From Gammaproteobacteria bacterium (GTDB taxonomy: Bacteria; Pseudomonadota; Gammaproteobacteria; Steroidobacterales; PWYM01), in assembly GCA_003567475.1 (NCBI GenBank), contig PWZL01000091.1, forward strand, positions 1 to 55,848: a stretch of DNA of 55,848 nt, read 5' to 3'. The notes beneath the pieces were generated by a model. That model saw nothing but the letters and a program-made list of their open reading frames with translations. It did no database searches and was not told where the DNA came from. Both the position numbers and the translations under genes were made by a program. The number at the start of each line of letters is the position of its first letter. Position 1 is the first letter of the stretch. Shown piece by piece: positions 43,421 to 51,750 of the stretch.

Positions 43421-44014
43421 ATGTCCCGTGCCACACTGATGCCATTGTTCGCCACGCTGAGCCTTGCCGGCGCGTTCACGCTTGCCCCCACCGCGCCGGC
43501 CGTAGCCGATGACACGCAGGTACGGCTGCAGGCGGCGCAGCAGGTGATGTTCGAGGAACGCGACGCCATCTGCAGCCGCCTGGCCACCGAGTACACCCGC
43601 CGCCTTGGTGCGAACGGTGCGAACGGCGCGAACGGTGCCAATGGCACGCTCGAGGCCGCCGAGGCCTGGTCGGCCTGCCGCAGGCAGTCACCCTACGGCG
43701 CCATTCCGCGCTGGCGCCATGAGGATGAACTGATGTGGTGCCGTGACCAGCACGCCACGTATGCACCCCTCCGGCAGCGCCTTGAGGATGAACGCAGCTG
43801 GCTTACGCGCGAGTATTCGCTCATCACCAGCACGGCGGCCCCGGCAGCACGGGTAGAGGCCTATAACGAGCGCAGCCGCGCCTATCAGGCACTGAGTGCC
43901 CGCCACAGCCCGGAACTGACGCGCTATACCAAGCGGTGCACGGGCTATCGGACGTCGCCGAGAATCACGCTGTCAGTGTGCAGCGGGCGAAACGACGGAT
44001 TCTGTCGGAACTGA
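43421..44014 (+). CDS. Secreted protein with Gly-Ala-Asn repeats, unknown function
   Basis: I do not recognise this family. The 197-residue protein has a signal peptide (about 1-29, ending AVA). Residues 63-74 are four GAN repeats from a 9-base tandem repeat. Six or seven cysteines are spread through the mature part (CSRLATEY, SACRRQ, MWCRDQ, KRCTGYR, SVCSGRNDGFCRN), suggesting disulfides in the periplasm. The ATG at 43421 is preceded by GGAG; TAGCTT at 43380-43385 may be its -10. Confidence 0.7.
   Translation: MSRATLMPLFATLSLAGAFTLAPTAPAVADDTQVRLQAAQQVMFEERDAICSRLATEYTRRLGANGANGANGANGTLEAAEAWSACRRQSPYGAIPRWRHEDELMWCRDQHATYAPLRQRLEDERSWLTREYSLITSTAAPAARVEAYNERSRAYQALSARHSPELTRYTKRCTGYRTSPRITLSVCSGRNDGFCRN
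43607..43642 (+). repeat. 9-base tandem repeat, four copies (Gly-Ala-Asn)
   Basis: GGTGCGAAC is repeated four times with changes in the last two copies (GGCGCGAAC, GGTGCCAAT). It is in frame in the secreted-protein gene, so copy-number change would only alter length. Confidence 0.85.
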
Positions 44015-44046
44015 GCAGACGCCTGGCGCGCACGGCCCGCGCCGGC

Positions 44047-45459
44047 CTAGCGCGAATCGGTGCCGCTGGCCGGGAGTGCCGGCGGCTCGGCGAGCGTCAT
44101 GTAGCGATTGCGGCCGTCACGCTTGGCCAGGTACATCGCCTGGTCGGCGCACCTGAGCAGCGCGTCGGCTTCGATCGCATCGTCGGGGTACAGAGCGATG
44201 CCGATACTCACTCCAATCTGGCAAGGCTCTCCCTGGACTTCGATAGGCGTGGCCAGACTTGCGATCAGGCGCGCGGCCACCTGCTCGGGCATCAGCGGTT
44301 CCGAGGATGGCCCCAGCAGCACCGTGAACTCATCGCCCGCCACCCGCGCCAGGCTGTCGCTCTCACGGACCACCGTCGCCAACCGATCCGCCACGGCGCG
44401 CAGCACCTCATCGCCGACGAGATGTCCGTGTGAATCATTGATGACCTTGAAGCCGTCGAGGTCGAGGAACAGCAACGCCAGCGGTTGCTCCTGCCGGCGC
44501 GCCAGGCGCAGCCGCTCTTCCAGACGGTCGAAGAACAGCCGGCGGTTCGGCAGCCCGGTCAGCGAATCGGTATGCGCCAACTCGGTGAGCCGCAGCTCCA
44601 TCTCCTTGTGGTCGCTGATGTCACGGGTGATGCCGAGGATCTCCACCGGCGCCCCATTCTCGGCGCGCAACAGGTCTACCGTCACCTGTACCCACAGGCG
44701 CCGCCCGTCGCGCGTGGGCTGTTCGAACTGCCAGTGGCGCCGCGGCGGCGTACCTTCCGTGCGCAGCATCTCCAGCGCTGCACTGACATCTTTCGCGACG
44801 GTCGGGTCCACGGCATCCTGGATCTGCTGGTCGAGCAACTCCTCCGGCGCCCAGCCGGTCAGCCGCTCCAGCGACGGGCTGGCGTAGGTGATCCGACCAT
44901 CGAGGGCGGCGGTCCAGATACCGTCATAGGCACTCTCCGCGAAAGAACGGAAACGGCGCTCGCTGGCCCTGAGTCGTCTTTCGAACTCGCGTGCGGCGGT
45001 CACATCAATGGCCATCGAGACCACGGCGGCCACATCGCTGTGGGCATCCTTGATCACCGAATTGCTCCAGTCGCAGAGCAGCCGGGTGCCGTCGGCGCGC
45101 AGGCTCCAGTTCAGTGTCGTGCTGCGCACGGTCGTGCGCAGCGTCTCGTCTACGGCGTCCCGGAGCTCCACGACTGCCCCGCCCGGCCCGACCAGGGTGA
45201 AGAAGTCCTGTCCGAGCGCCTGCGCTCTCGACCAGCCGAACAGCCGCTCCGCCGCCCGGTTCCAGTCGACGATCCGGTGCCCCCGGTCATGGACGATGAT
45301 GGCGACCGGCGCGAGCTCGTAGAACACCCGGTAGCGTGCCTCGCTGTCGCGCAACCGCGCGAGCAGCTGGCGCGACCGCCACAGCCATGCGACGCCGGCC
45401 AGCAGCAGTGCCGCCAGCAACAGCAGCAGTCCACGTACAGTGTCCGGCTCGTTTAACAT
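44047..45459 (-). CDS. PAS-PAS-GGDEF membrane-anchored diguanylate cyclase
   Basis: Predicted c-di-GMP synthase of 470 residues. One N-terminal transmembrane helix (about 10-28, LLLLLAALLLAGVAWLW), two PAS domains (about 45-165 and 170-295, the second with the PAC text EILGITRDISDHKE) and a GGDEF domain (about 305-455). The active-site motif is AGDEF rather than GGDEF, a tolerated variant in some active enzymes; the inhibitory site RESD is intact five residues before it. The ATG at 45459 is chosen because it starts just before the membrane helix. Confidence 0.9.
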   Translation of the reverse strand: MLNEPDTVRGLLLLLAALLLAGVAWLWRSRQLLARLRDSEARYRVFYELAPVAIIVHDRGHRIVDWNRAAERLFGWSRAQALGQDFFTLVGPGGAVVELRDAVDETLRTTVRSTTLNWSLRADGTRLLCDWSNSVIKDAHSDVAAVVSMAIDVTAAREFERRLRASERRFRSFAESAYDGIWTAALDGRITYASPSLERLTGWAPEELLDQQIQDAVDPTVAKDVSAALEMLRTEGTPPRRHWQFEQPTRDGRRLWVQVTVDLLRAENGAPVEILGITRDISDHKEMELRLTELAHTDSLTGLPNRRLFFDRLEERLRLARRQEQPLALLFLDLDGFKVINDSHGHLVGDEVLRAVADRLATVVRESDSLARVAGDEFTVLLGPSSEPLMPEQVAARLIASLATPIEVQGEPCQIGVSIGIALYPDDAIEADALLRCADQAMYLAKRDGRNRYMTLAEPPALPASGTDSR

Positions 45460-45547
45460 ATGGCTACTCTGCAGCGGGCGCCTGGAGCTGTCCGTGAGGC
45501 AGCTCACGGATACGCGCACAACCCCGCCTGGCAACAAGCGCTGGTGG

Positions 45548-45553
45548 TAGGCT
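45548..45553 (+). promoter_or_regulatory. Putative -10 element (TAGGCT) six bases before the GTG at 45560
   Basis: TAGGCT is followed by ACGCGG and then GTG. It has the same six-base geometry as ppk and dusB. The -35 is weak. Confidence 0.3.
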
Positions 45554-45559
45554 ACGCGG

Positions 45560-45859
45560 GTGGACGAGCGTGATCGCCAAACCTTATCGCTGCGTCAGCA
45601 GGTCGAACAGCGCCTGCCGGGGTGGCGGAGCTGGTACCCGAGCATTTTCGCCGCGGCGGAGGATCTCGGCCTCATCCGTGCGCGCGTCTGTCCGCCCGGC
45701 CAGCTGATGCTGAGCGCCCGTCATGCCGGCGTGCGCAATGATGCCGAACAACATCACCGCGACCGCTGGGGCGGGCTTGAGGAGGAGTTGCATACCGGCG
45801 ACGGGCCCCCACCGACCCCGCCGGGACCCGGACGGCGGCGCCGACGCAAGCGCCGCTGA
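45560..45859 (+). CDS. Small basic protein, unknown function
   Basis: I do not recognise this 99-residue protein. The first two thirds are ordinary (LSLRQQVEQRLPGWRSWYPS, then IFAAAEDLGLIRARVCPPG), and the last third is a proline run followed by an Arg/Lys tail (GRRRRRKRR), as in nucleic-acid-binding tails. It starts at a GTG and ends 28 bases before pdxH, so it may be the first gene of that operon. Without a recognised family it is only moderately supported. Confidence 0.5.
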   Translation: MDERDRQTLSLRQQVEQRLPGWRSWYPSIFAAAEDLGLIRARVCPPGQLMLSARHAGVRNDAEQHHRDRWGGLEEELHTGDGPPPTPPGPGRRRRRKRR

Positions 45860-45887
45860 TGGCCCACCCCTGACCCACAGCCCGTTC

Positions 45888-46568
45888 ATGATCGATCTGC
45901 TGCCGACACCCCTGCCCGACAACCCCTTCGAGACGCTGACCGCCTGGCTTGAGGAGGCCACCCTGCGCGCACACCAGCCCAACCCGAATGCGATGACTGT
46001 GGCGACGGTAGACGCCGATGGCACGCCGTCGATCCGGGTGGTCCTGCTCAAGGCACTGGTGACGGACCTCGGATACCTGGTGTTCTACACGAACTATCAG
46101 TCCCGCAAGGGGCAGGCGATCGCCGCCAATCCGCAGGTCGCCTGCTGCCTGCACTGGGACGCCCTCGGCCTGCAGGTGCGCGTGGAGGGTATCGCCGTAC
46201 CCTCGCCGGGCGAAGAGAGCGACGCCTATTTCGCTTCCCGGGATCCGGCGAGCCAGTTGGGTGCCTGGGGCAGCGACCAGAGCCGGCCGCTGGTCTCGCG
46301 CGAGGCCCTGATCGCGCAGACCCTGGCGCGCGGGCGCGAACTGGGACTGCCCGAATCGACCACCCTGGCGGAGGTCAACCCGCCGGACGGCGTGCTGCCC
46401 CGACCCGCTCACTGGGGCGGCTACCGCGTCTGGGCCCGGGCCATGGAGCTGTGGGTGGACGGCGCGGCACGCATCCACGACCGGGCACGCTGGGAGCGGC
46501 CGCTGGTCATCGCGGACGACGACCAGGCCCAGCCGGGGGCCTGGCGGGCGCAGCGCCTGCAGCCATGA
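45888..46568 (+). CDS. pdxH: Pyridoxamine 5'-phosphate oxidase
   Basis: FMN oxidase forming pyridoxal 5'-phosphate. The 226-residue protein has FMN-binding TVDADGTPSIRVVLLK (near residue 37), FYTNYQSRKGQAIAANP and the C-terminal signature WGGYRV followed by ELWVDGAARIHDR. Length is typical. No ribosome site is obvious before the ATG. Its stop overlaps the next start as ATGA. It supplies cofactor used, among others, by the aminotransferase at 36925. Confidence 0.94.
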   Translation: MIDLLPTPLPDNPFETLTAWLEEATLRAHQPNPNAMTVATVDADGTPSIRVVLLKALVTDLGYLVFYTNYQSRKGQAIAANPQVACCLHWDALGLQVRVEGIAVPSPGEESDAYFASRDPASQLGAWGSDQSRPLVSREALIAQTLARGRELGLPESTTLAEVNPPDGVLPRPAHWGGYRVWARAMELWVDGAARIHDRARWERPLVIADDDQAQPGAWRAQRLQP

Positions 46569-49357
46569 GTGCGCTGCCGTGGCTGCTTGCGGTCGTCCAG
46601 GCCGCCGCGGCCGTGACGCTGGTTGAATTCAGCGAAGGCAGCGACCTGTCGCTCGACGTCTCTCCGGACGGCAGTGCGCTGACCATGGATCTGCAGGGCA
46701 TCGTCTGGACCCTGCCCGCCAGCGGCGGTGCAGCCACCCCCCTCACCGATCCGCTCTGGCAGGCCCGGCAGCCCCGCTGGAGCCGGGATGGCGAACGCCT
46801 GATCTTTGCCGCGCTGCACCCGGCATCCTGGAACCTGTGGCAGGTCGAGCGCGTTGGCGGCGCGCCCCGTCAGCTCACCGAGGACCCCTGGCACGACCGC
46901 GATCCTGCGGTGCATCCGGATGGTCAGTCGGTCGTGTTCGTGTCCGATCGCAGTGGCAGCGACGACCTGTGGCGACTGCGACTGGCCGACGGCCGACTCG
47001 AGCAGCTCAGCTTCCATGCCAGCCGCGAGTCCCAGCCCGTCATCTCGCCGGACGGCCAGCGGATCGCCTACATCTCGCACGACACCTCCGGCTATCACCT
47101 GCGTGTGCGCAGCTTTACCGGCGCCCAGAGCACGCTGTTGACCAGCGCCTCGCCACTCGCCGCCCCGTCCTGGCGGGCCGACGGGTCGCTGCTCATGCTG
47201 GTGCAGACGCGCGACGGCCGCGCCGAGAAGACCCTGGTCCTGGTCGGGCCGGATGGCCCTCTCCTGAGACCTGCCAGCTGGGGCGAATCGGTTGCCGCCC
47301 AGGCGGCCAGCTGGACGGACCGAAATCTGTTCGTCTATTCGGCCGATGGCCTGATCAAGCGGCGGGCGCTGGGGTCGCGGCGTGCCGAGGTCATTCCGTT
47401 CTTCGCGGTGACCAGCCTGCCGCAGACGGCGCGCGCGCGCCCAACCGTCGCGCTCGACGAGCAGGGACGCCACCGCGTCCATGGGCTGCGCGCGCCACGG
47501 GTCTCGCCCGATGGCTCGGCGGTGATCGTGACCGCCCTGGGCCGGCTCTGGCGCGTGGCGCGAGACGGCAACGCACAGCTCGTGCTGGATCCCGGGTCGC
47601 GGCCACTCGATCCGGCCTGGTCACCGGACGGGCAACGCATCGCCTTCATTGCCAAGGGCGAGGACGGCACCAGCCGGCTGTTGAGCAGCTCGCCCGAGGG
47701 CGCAGACCTGCGCGAGCACCTGCGCCACCCGGACCGCCTGTTGCTGCCCGCCTGGGGCCCGGCGGCAACGCGCATTGCCGTGATCGCCGCACCGACCGAT
47801 GGCCGCGACGCCGAACTGCTTCTCGTCCCCGTCGGCGGGGGCACACCCGAGGTGATCGCGCACGACCTGGTCGCCCCCAGCCGACCGGAATGGGTCCATG
47901 GCCAGCGCCTGCTGCTCTCGCACGGACCACACTCCAGCGGGCGTGTCCGTGACATCACGACCTTCGACCTCGCCAGCGGAACCCGTGCGAGCCTGCCCGG
48001 TCTGCCGGTGGATGGCTTCGCCCCCGGAGTCCACGATGGGCCGAGCGTCAGCCCGGATGGCCGCGGGATCGCCTTTGTTCGCGATGGGGCGCTGTGGCTG
48101 GGAATGCTCGACGCCACGGGAGAGCGACTGGAGACGGTACGGCGACTGAGCGAAGGGCCAGCGGCCAGCCCCTCCTGGGTCGGCAACAACCGTGAACTGG
48201 TCTTTCTCGCCGGCAACAGCCTGCGCAGGATCGACACCCGGGATGGCCAGTCTCAGGTCTGGCCGGTCGATCTCGATCAGCGCACCTATTCCGGTGACGC
48301 GGCCTGGGTACTGCGCGCACGACGGGTCCTCAACCCGGCAGCCGGCGGGTATCTGGAAGAGATCGATATCCACATCACGGGTCAGCGTATCCGCGAGGTC
48401 GTGCCCCGCGGTGCACTGCCGCTGCCGGAGAGGGTCATCGATGCGGGCGCCCTGACGGTCCTGCCAGGGCTGATCGATCTGCACGCGCGCAGCCTGCTGC
48501 CCGACGACGGGCATGATGGTCGACGCTGGCTGGCAGCCGGGATCACCACGGTGCGCGAACCGGTGAGCGATCCCGTCGATGCGCTGGAGCGCAGCGAGGC
48601 CTGGCGCAGTGGCCAGCGTCCGGGGCCGCGCCTGCTGTATGGGGGCCCGATCCTGGACGGGCTGCGGTCCGACGAGGCCGCGGCAGTCGGGCTGCGCAGC
48701 GAGACGCAACTGGTGACCGCGCTGGCCCAGGCCGAAGCGCTTGGCCAACACATGATCATGACCGGGTCCGGACTGCCAGGCGTCCAGCGCCGGAAGCTGG
48801 TGGAACTCGCCGCGCCAGCGGGGATTGCGGTCGCCACCCGCGATATCACCGCGGCAGCGTTCAGCGGCGCGGCCGCGGTCGAGGGACTGCATTCGGGGCG
48901 GGGGACGGCAGGCCTGCGCGGCGGCGCCGATCTCGCGCGGCTGGCCACCCGTGCCGACCTGGCACTGACACCCCTGCTGGCGCAGGTGGGCAGCCCCGGC
49001 AGCGAAGCCGCCCTGGCACGCATCGCGGCGGGCGGCGGCCTGATAGGTGCTGGCAGCGGTGGGCCGGCCAGCGCACAGCCCCCGGGCTTGCATACAGAGA
49101 TCGCGCGCCTCGCTGCCGGCCCACTCGGTGCCGCCGGGGCACTGCGGGCAGCAACCCTGGACGCCGCCTGGGCCCTGGGGCTTGCCGGGCATCTGGGCTC
49201 CGTGAGCGAAGGGAAGCTGGCCGATCTCGTGCTGGTGGACGGTGATCCGTTGGCAGACCCCGGCGCCTTGGCACGCATCCGGGCGGTGATCAGCGGCGGG
49301 CGGTTTCTGCCGGTGGATGTGCTGCTGCCTGTACAGCGGGGCGCGACCGCCGAGTAG
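46565..49357 (+). CDS. TolB-type beta-propeller fused to a degenerate amidohydrolase domain
   Basis: The 930-residue protein begins with a short hydrophobic segment (possibly a signal, about 1-18), followed by a long series of TolB/WD40-like PD40 blades (LSLDVSPDG, PAWSPDGQRIAFIAKGEDG, PSVSPDGRGIAFVRDG) to about residue 600, then an amidohydrolase fold (LPGLIDLHARSLL near 637 to GKLADLVLVDGDPLAD near 893). In normal enzymes the first metal motif is HxH; here it is HAR. The late metal Asp (GTD or GSD) is replaced in IGAGSGG near 829. So hydrolase activity is doubtful. It is coupled to pdxH by a four-base overlap. Confidence 0.85.
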   Translation: MSALPWLLAVVQAAAAVTLVEFSEGSDLSLDVSPDGSALTMDLQGIVWTLPASGGAATPLTDPLWQARQPRWSRDGERLIFAALHPASWNLWQVERVGGAPRQLTEDPWHDRDPAVHPDGQSVVFVSDRSGSDDLWRLRLADGRLEQLSFHASRESQPVISPDGQRIAYISHDTSGYHLRVRSFTGAQSTLLTSASPLAAPSWRADGSLLMLVQTRDGRAEKTLVLVGPDGPLLRPASWGESVAAQAASWTDRNLFVYSADGLIKRRALGSRRAEVIPFFAVTSLPQTARARPTVALDEQGRHRVHGLRAPRVSPDGSAVIVTALGRLWRVARDGNAQLVLDPGSRPLDPAWSPDGQRIAFIAKGEDGTSRLLSSSPEGADLREHLRHPDRLLLPAWGPAATRIAVIAAPTDGRDAELLLVPVGGGTPEVIAHDLVAPSRPEWVHGQRLLLSHGPHSSGRVRDITTFDLASGTRASLPGLPVDGFAPGVHDGPSVSPDGRGIAFVRDGALWLGMLDATGERLETVRRLSEGPAASPSWVGNNRELVFLAGNSLRRIDTRDGQSQVWPVDLDQRTYSGDAAWVLRARRVLNPAAGGYLEEIDIHITGQRIREVVPRGALPLPERVIDAGALTVLPGLIDLHARSLLPDDGHDGRRWLAAGITTVREPVSDPVDALERSEAWRSGQRPGPRLLYGGPILDGLRSDEAAAVGLRSETQLVTALAQAEALGQHMIMTGSGLPGVQRRKLVELAAPAGIAVATRDITAAAFSGAAAVEGLHSGRGTAGLRGGADLARLATRADLALTPLLAQVGSPGSEAALARIAAGGGLIGAGSGGPASAQPPGLHTEIARLAAGPLGAAGALRAATLDAAWALGLAGHLGSVSEGKLADLVLVDGDPLADPGALARIRAVISGGRFLPVDVLLPVQRGATAE

Positions 49358-49365
49358 CCCGCCTG

Positions 49366-50142
49366 TCAGCCGGTGCCACCGGCCAGCGCATCCTGCAATA
49401 CCGGATGCAGCAGCGGGGTGCTCGCCAGCACGCTGGTGGTCCCGAGGCCGACGGGCTGGCCAGCGAGATCGGTAAACCGTCCCCCGGCCTCGGTGACGAT
49501 CACCGCCAGGGCTGCGATGTCCAGAATGTTGACGTCGGACTCGATGACTGCATCGATCCCGCCACGCGCCAGCAGATGATAGTGAAGGAAGTCACCGTAG
49601 CCGCGGATGCGATTGACACGAGCCACCAGCCGGCCGTATGCCCCCCAGGCCGGACCGGCGGCGAGCGACTTGAGATTGCCAGCCGACAGCGCACACGCCT
49701 CGATCCGGTCGACCGCCGAGACGCTGAGCCGACGGCTGTCCTCCCAGGCGCCTGCGCCACGCTGCGCCCAGAGCAGCTCCCTGAATTCGGGGGCACTGGA
49801 GACCCCAAGCACCAGCTCACCGCGGTGCATGAGGGCGATCTGGGTAGAGAACATCGGATAGCCACGCACAAAGGCCTTGGTGCCGTCGATCGGATCGACC
49901 AGCCAGAGATACTCGGCGTCGAGGGCCGCCTGGCCGGTCTCCTCACCAAAGAAGCCATGATCCGGAAATGCCTCCTCGATGATCGCCCGGATCGCCTGCT
50001 CCGACTCGACGTCCGCACGGGTCACCGGGGTCGCGTCGGCTTTTTCGTGTACGGTGACCCCGGCGCGATAGTAATGCCGGATGATTTCCGCGGCAGCCGC
50101 GGCGGCGGCCTTCGCGACCTCCAGGAATCGCTGTTCGGACAT
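49366..50142 (-). CDS. hisN: Inositol monophosphatase-family phosphatase, probably histidinol-phosphatase
   Basis: Li+-sensitive Mg2+ phosphatase fold of 258 residues. Metal motifs are GFFGEETG (Glu near 66) and WLVDPIDGTKAFVRGYPMF (near 80-97), with ILDIAALAVIVTEAGG near 205 closing the site. The VRGYPMFSTQIAL text and the overall length resemble HisN-type histidinol-phosphatases more than SuhB, but the substrate is inferred only. The ATG at 50142 has GGGGAG six bases upstream; a GTG two codons earlier is too close to that site. Confidence 0.85.
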   Translation of the reverse strand: MSEQRFLEVAKAAAAAAAEIIRHYYRAGVTVHEKADATPVTRADVESEQAIRAIIEEAFPDHGFFGEETGQAALDAEYLWLVDPIDGTKAFVRGYPMFSTQIALMHRGELVLGVSSAPEFRELLWAQRGAGAWEDSRRLSVSAVDRIEACALSAGNLKSLAAGPAWGAYGRLVARVNRIRGYGDFLHYHLLARGGIDAVIESDVNILDIAALAVIVTEAGGRFTDLAGQPVGLGTTSVLASTPLLHPVLQDALAGGTG

Positions 50143-50264
50143 GCTCACTCCCCTTGTGCCTGTCGCGCCCAGGCACTAGCCTCTGGGCTGACCGGCCGCA
50201 ATGATCGGCGCATCAGGCACTGAATACCAGCGCGGCGCCGCCAACCCCTCGACATGGAGCGTTC

Positions 50265-50834
50265 ATGGGCAACCGATTGACAAAGATTTACACGCGAACC
50301 GGCGATGACGGCACGACCGGCCTTGGTGATGGCAACCGGATTGCCAAAGACCACCCGAGGGTCGAGGCGTACGGCACGGTCGACGAAGCCAACAGTGCCA
50401 TCGGCATGATCCTGGCGGTACCCGGGGTACCCGCAGCGGTGCAGACGTGTCTGACCGAGGTCCAGCACGACCTCTTCGACCTCGGCGGCGAACTGTGCAT
50501 TCCGGGTCATGTGGCCATCGGACCCGAGTTCATCACCCGGCTGGAGGAGACCCTGGACGCCTTCAACGCCTCGCTCCCGCCACTCAAGGACTTCATCCTG
50601 CCGGGCGGTGGCCCGGCGGCGGCGGCCTGTCATCTGGCCCGCACTGTCTGCCGGCGGGCCGAGCGGCGCGTGTGGTCGCTGGCACACCAGGAGGAGATCA
50701 ACCCCGAAGGCCTGCGTTACCTCAACAGGCTCTCCGACCTGTTGTTCGTGCTGGCCCGCGTGCTCGCCCGACACGAGCATGGCAGCGAAGTGATCTGGAA
50801 GCGCGGCAAACAGGGCAGCCCACCGCCGGCCTAG
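50265..50834 (+). CDS. PduO-type cob(I)alamin adenosyltransferase
   Basis: Makes adenosylcobalamin from cob(I)alamin and ATP. The 189-residue protein has the N-terminal ATP loop KIYTRTGDDGTTGLGDG (about residues 7-23), VEAYGTVDEANSAIG, and the later signature HLARTVCRRAERRVW followed by LNRLSDLLFVLAR. It forms trimers in the known family. It gives the cell the ligand expected by the sensor encoded at 39272. The last four bases overlap ampE. Confidence 0.94.
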   Translation: MGNRLTKIYTRTGDDGTTGLGDGNRIAKDHPRVEAYGTVDEANSAIGMILAVPGVPAAVQTCLTEVQHDLFDLGGELCIPGHVAIGPEFITRLEETLDAFNASLPPLKDFILPGGGPAAAACHLARTVCRRAERRVWSLAHQEEINPEGLRYLNRLSDLLFVLARVLARHEHGSEVIWKRGKQGSPPPA

Positions 50835-51724
50835 ATCGCCCAGCCGAACAGGGTCATCAGCGCGATGACGGTCACCCAGACGAACACGGTCCGCTGCACC
50901 AACCGCAGGGCGGCGCCTACACACAGGACCGGCGATTCGCTGGGCGACCTGGCCAGTGCGGCGCGGCCCACCGTGGCCACCAATTCGTCGTTGACATCAT
51001 AGAAGCGTCGGGCGGGCTGCTCCCGGTATGTGCGCCAGGCGCTGATGGCCTCTTCGAAACTGCCTGCCAGGGCATACCCGAGACAGGTCAGCCGCGCGGG
51101 CACCCAGGCCAGCGCGCCGTGGAGGCGCTCGATCAACACGTAGGGTGGCGCGCCTTCAACCGCCTCCTGGCGGCCCGCTTCGAACACCGCACGACGGCGG
51201 AACAGATCGCCGACGCGGAACAGCCACGCACCGATAGGACCAAACGCGATGAAGAACAAGAGCACACCGAAAATCCGATTGTTGGCCTGCACCAGTACCG
51301 CCTCCTCGACGGCGAGGTCACGCCGCCCGTAGTCGCGGGGCACCTCGGTCTCGAGCAGTTGCTTGGCCGTCCGGGTGGCCTGAGCCTCGTCGCCGCCAGC
51401 CACCTGATCACAATAATCCTGCACCTCAGCCCCGAGGTCCCGCGGCCCGAGACTGAACAGCAGCACCAGCACGGCAAAGAGAAAATAGGGCACGTCCCAG
51501 AAGATGTCAGCCTCGAGCAACCCGATCGACACCAGCGCGACGGGAACCACCGGCAACAGCAGCAGCAGCGCGGCGAGGACTTCGCCGCGCCACCCCGCCT
51601 GCTTGCCCAGGCGTGCCAGCGCCCAATCGAAATAGCGATCGAACCAGCGGAGTTCGCGGAGATGCAGCAGCCGAGTCAAGGAGCGTTCCAGCACCAGCGC
51701 GACGACCAGGGCGATGAGTTTCAT
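50831..51724 (-). CDS. ampE: AmpE, inner-membrane signalling protein
   Basis: Partner of AmpD in the beta-lactamase/murein-sensing locus; role unclear. The 297-residue protein has several transmembrane segments: about 50-70 (VLAALLLLLPVVPVALVSIG), 75-95 (FLFAVLVLLFSLGPRDL), 150-170 (IFGVLLFFIAFGPIGAWLF) and the last 25 residues. FSLGPRDL is a family mark. GGAG precedes the ATG. It lies 26 bases after the ampD stop, so the two form an operon. No ampC or ampR was seen nearby. Confidence 0.9.
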   Translation of the reverse strand: MKLIALVVALVLERSLTRLLHLRELRWFDRYFDWALARLGKQAGWRGEVLAALLLLLPVVPVALVSIGLLEADIFWDVPYFLFAVLVLLFSLGPRDLGAEVQDYCDQVAGGDEAQATRTAKQLLETEVPRDYGRRDLAVEEAVLVQANNRIFGVLLFFIAFGPIGAWLFRVGDLFRRRAVFEAGRQEAVEGAPPYVLIERLHGALAWVPARLTCLGYALAGSFEEAISAWRTYREQPARRFYDVNDELVATVGRAALARSPSESPVLCVGAALRLVQRTVFVWVTVIALMTLFGWAI

Positions 51725-51750
51725 GTTCGTCTCCGCAGGCTTCGGTTCGC

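Noticed and set aside
43607-43642. Possible CRISPR-like short repeats
   Set aside because: Units are contiguous 9-mers without spacers and encode GAN in frame.
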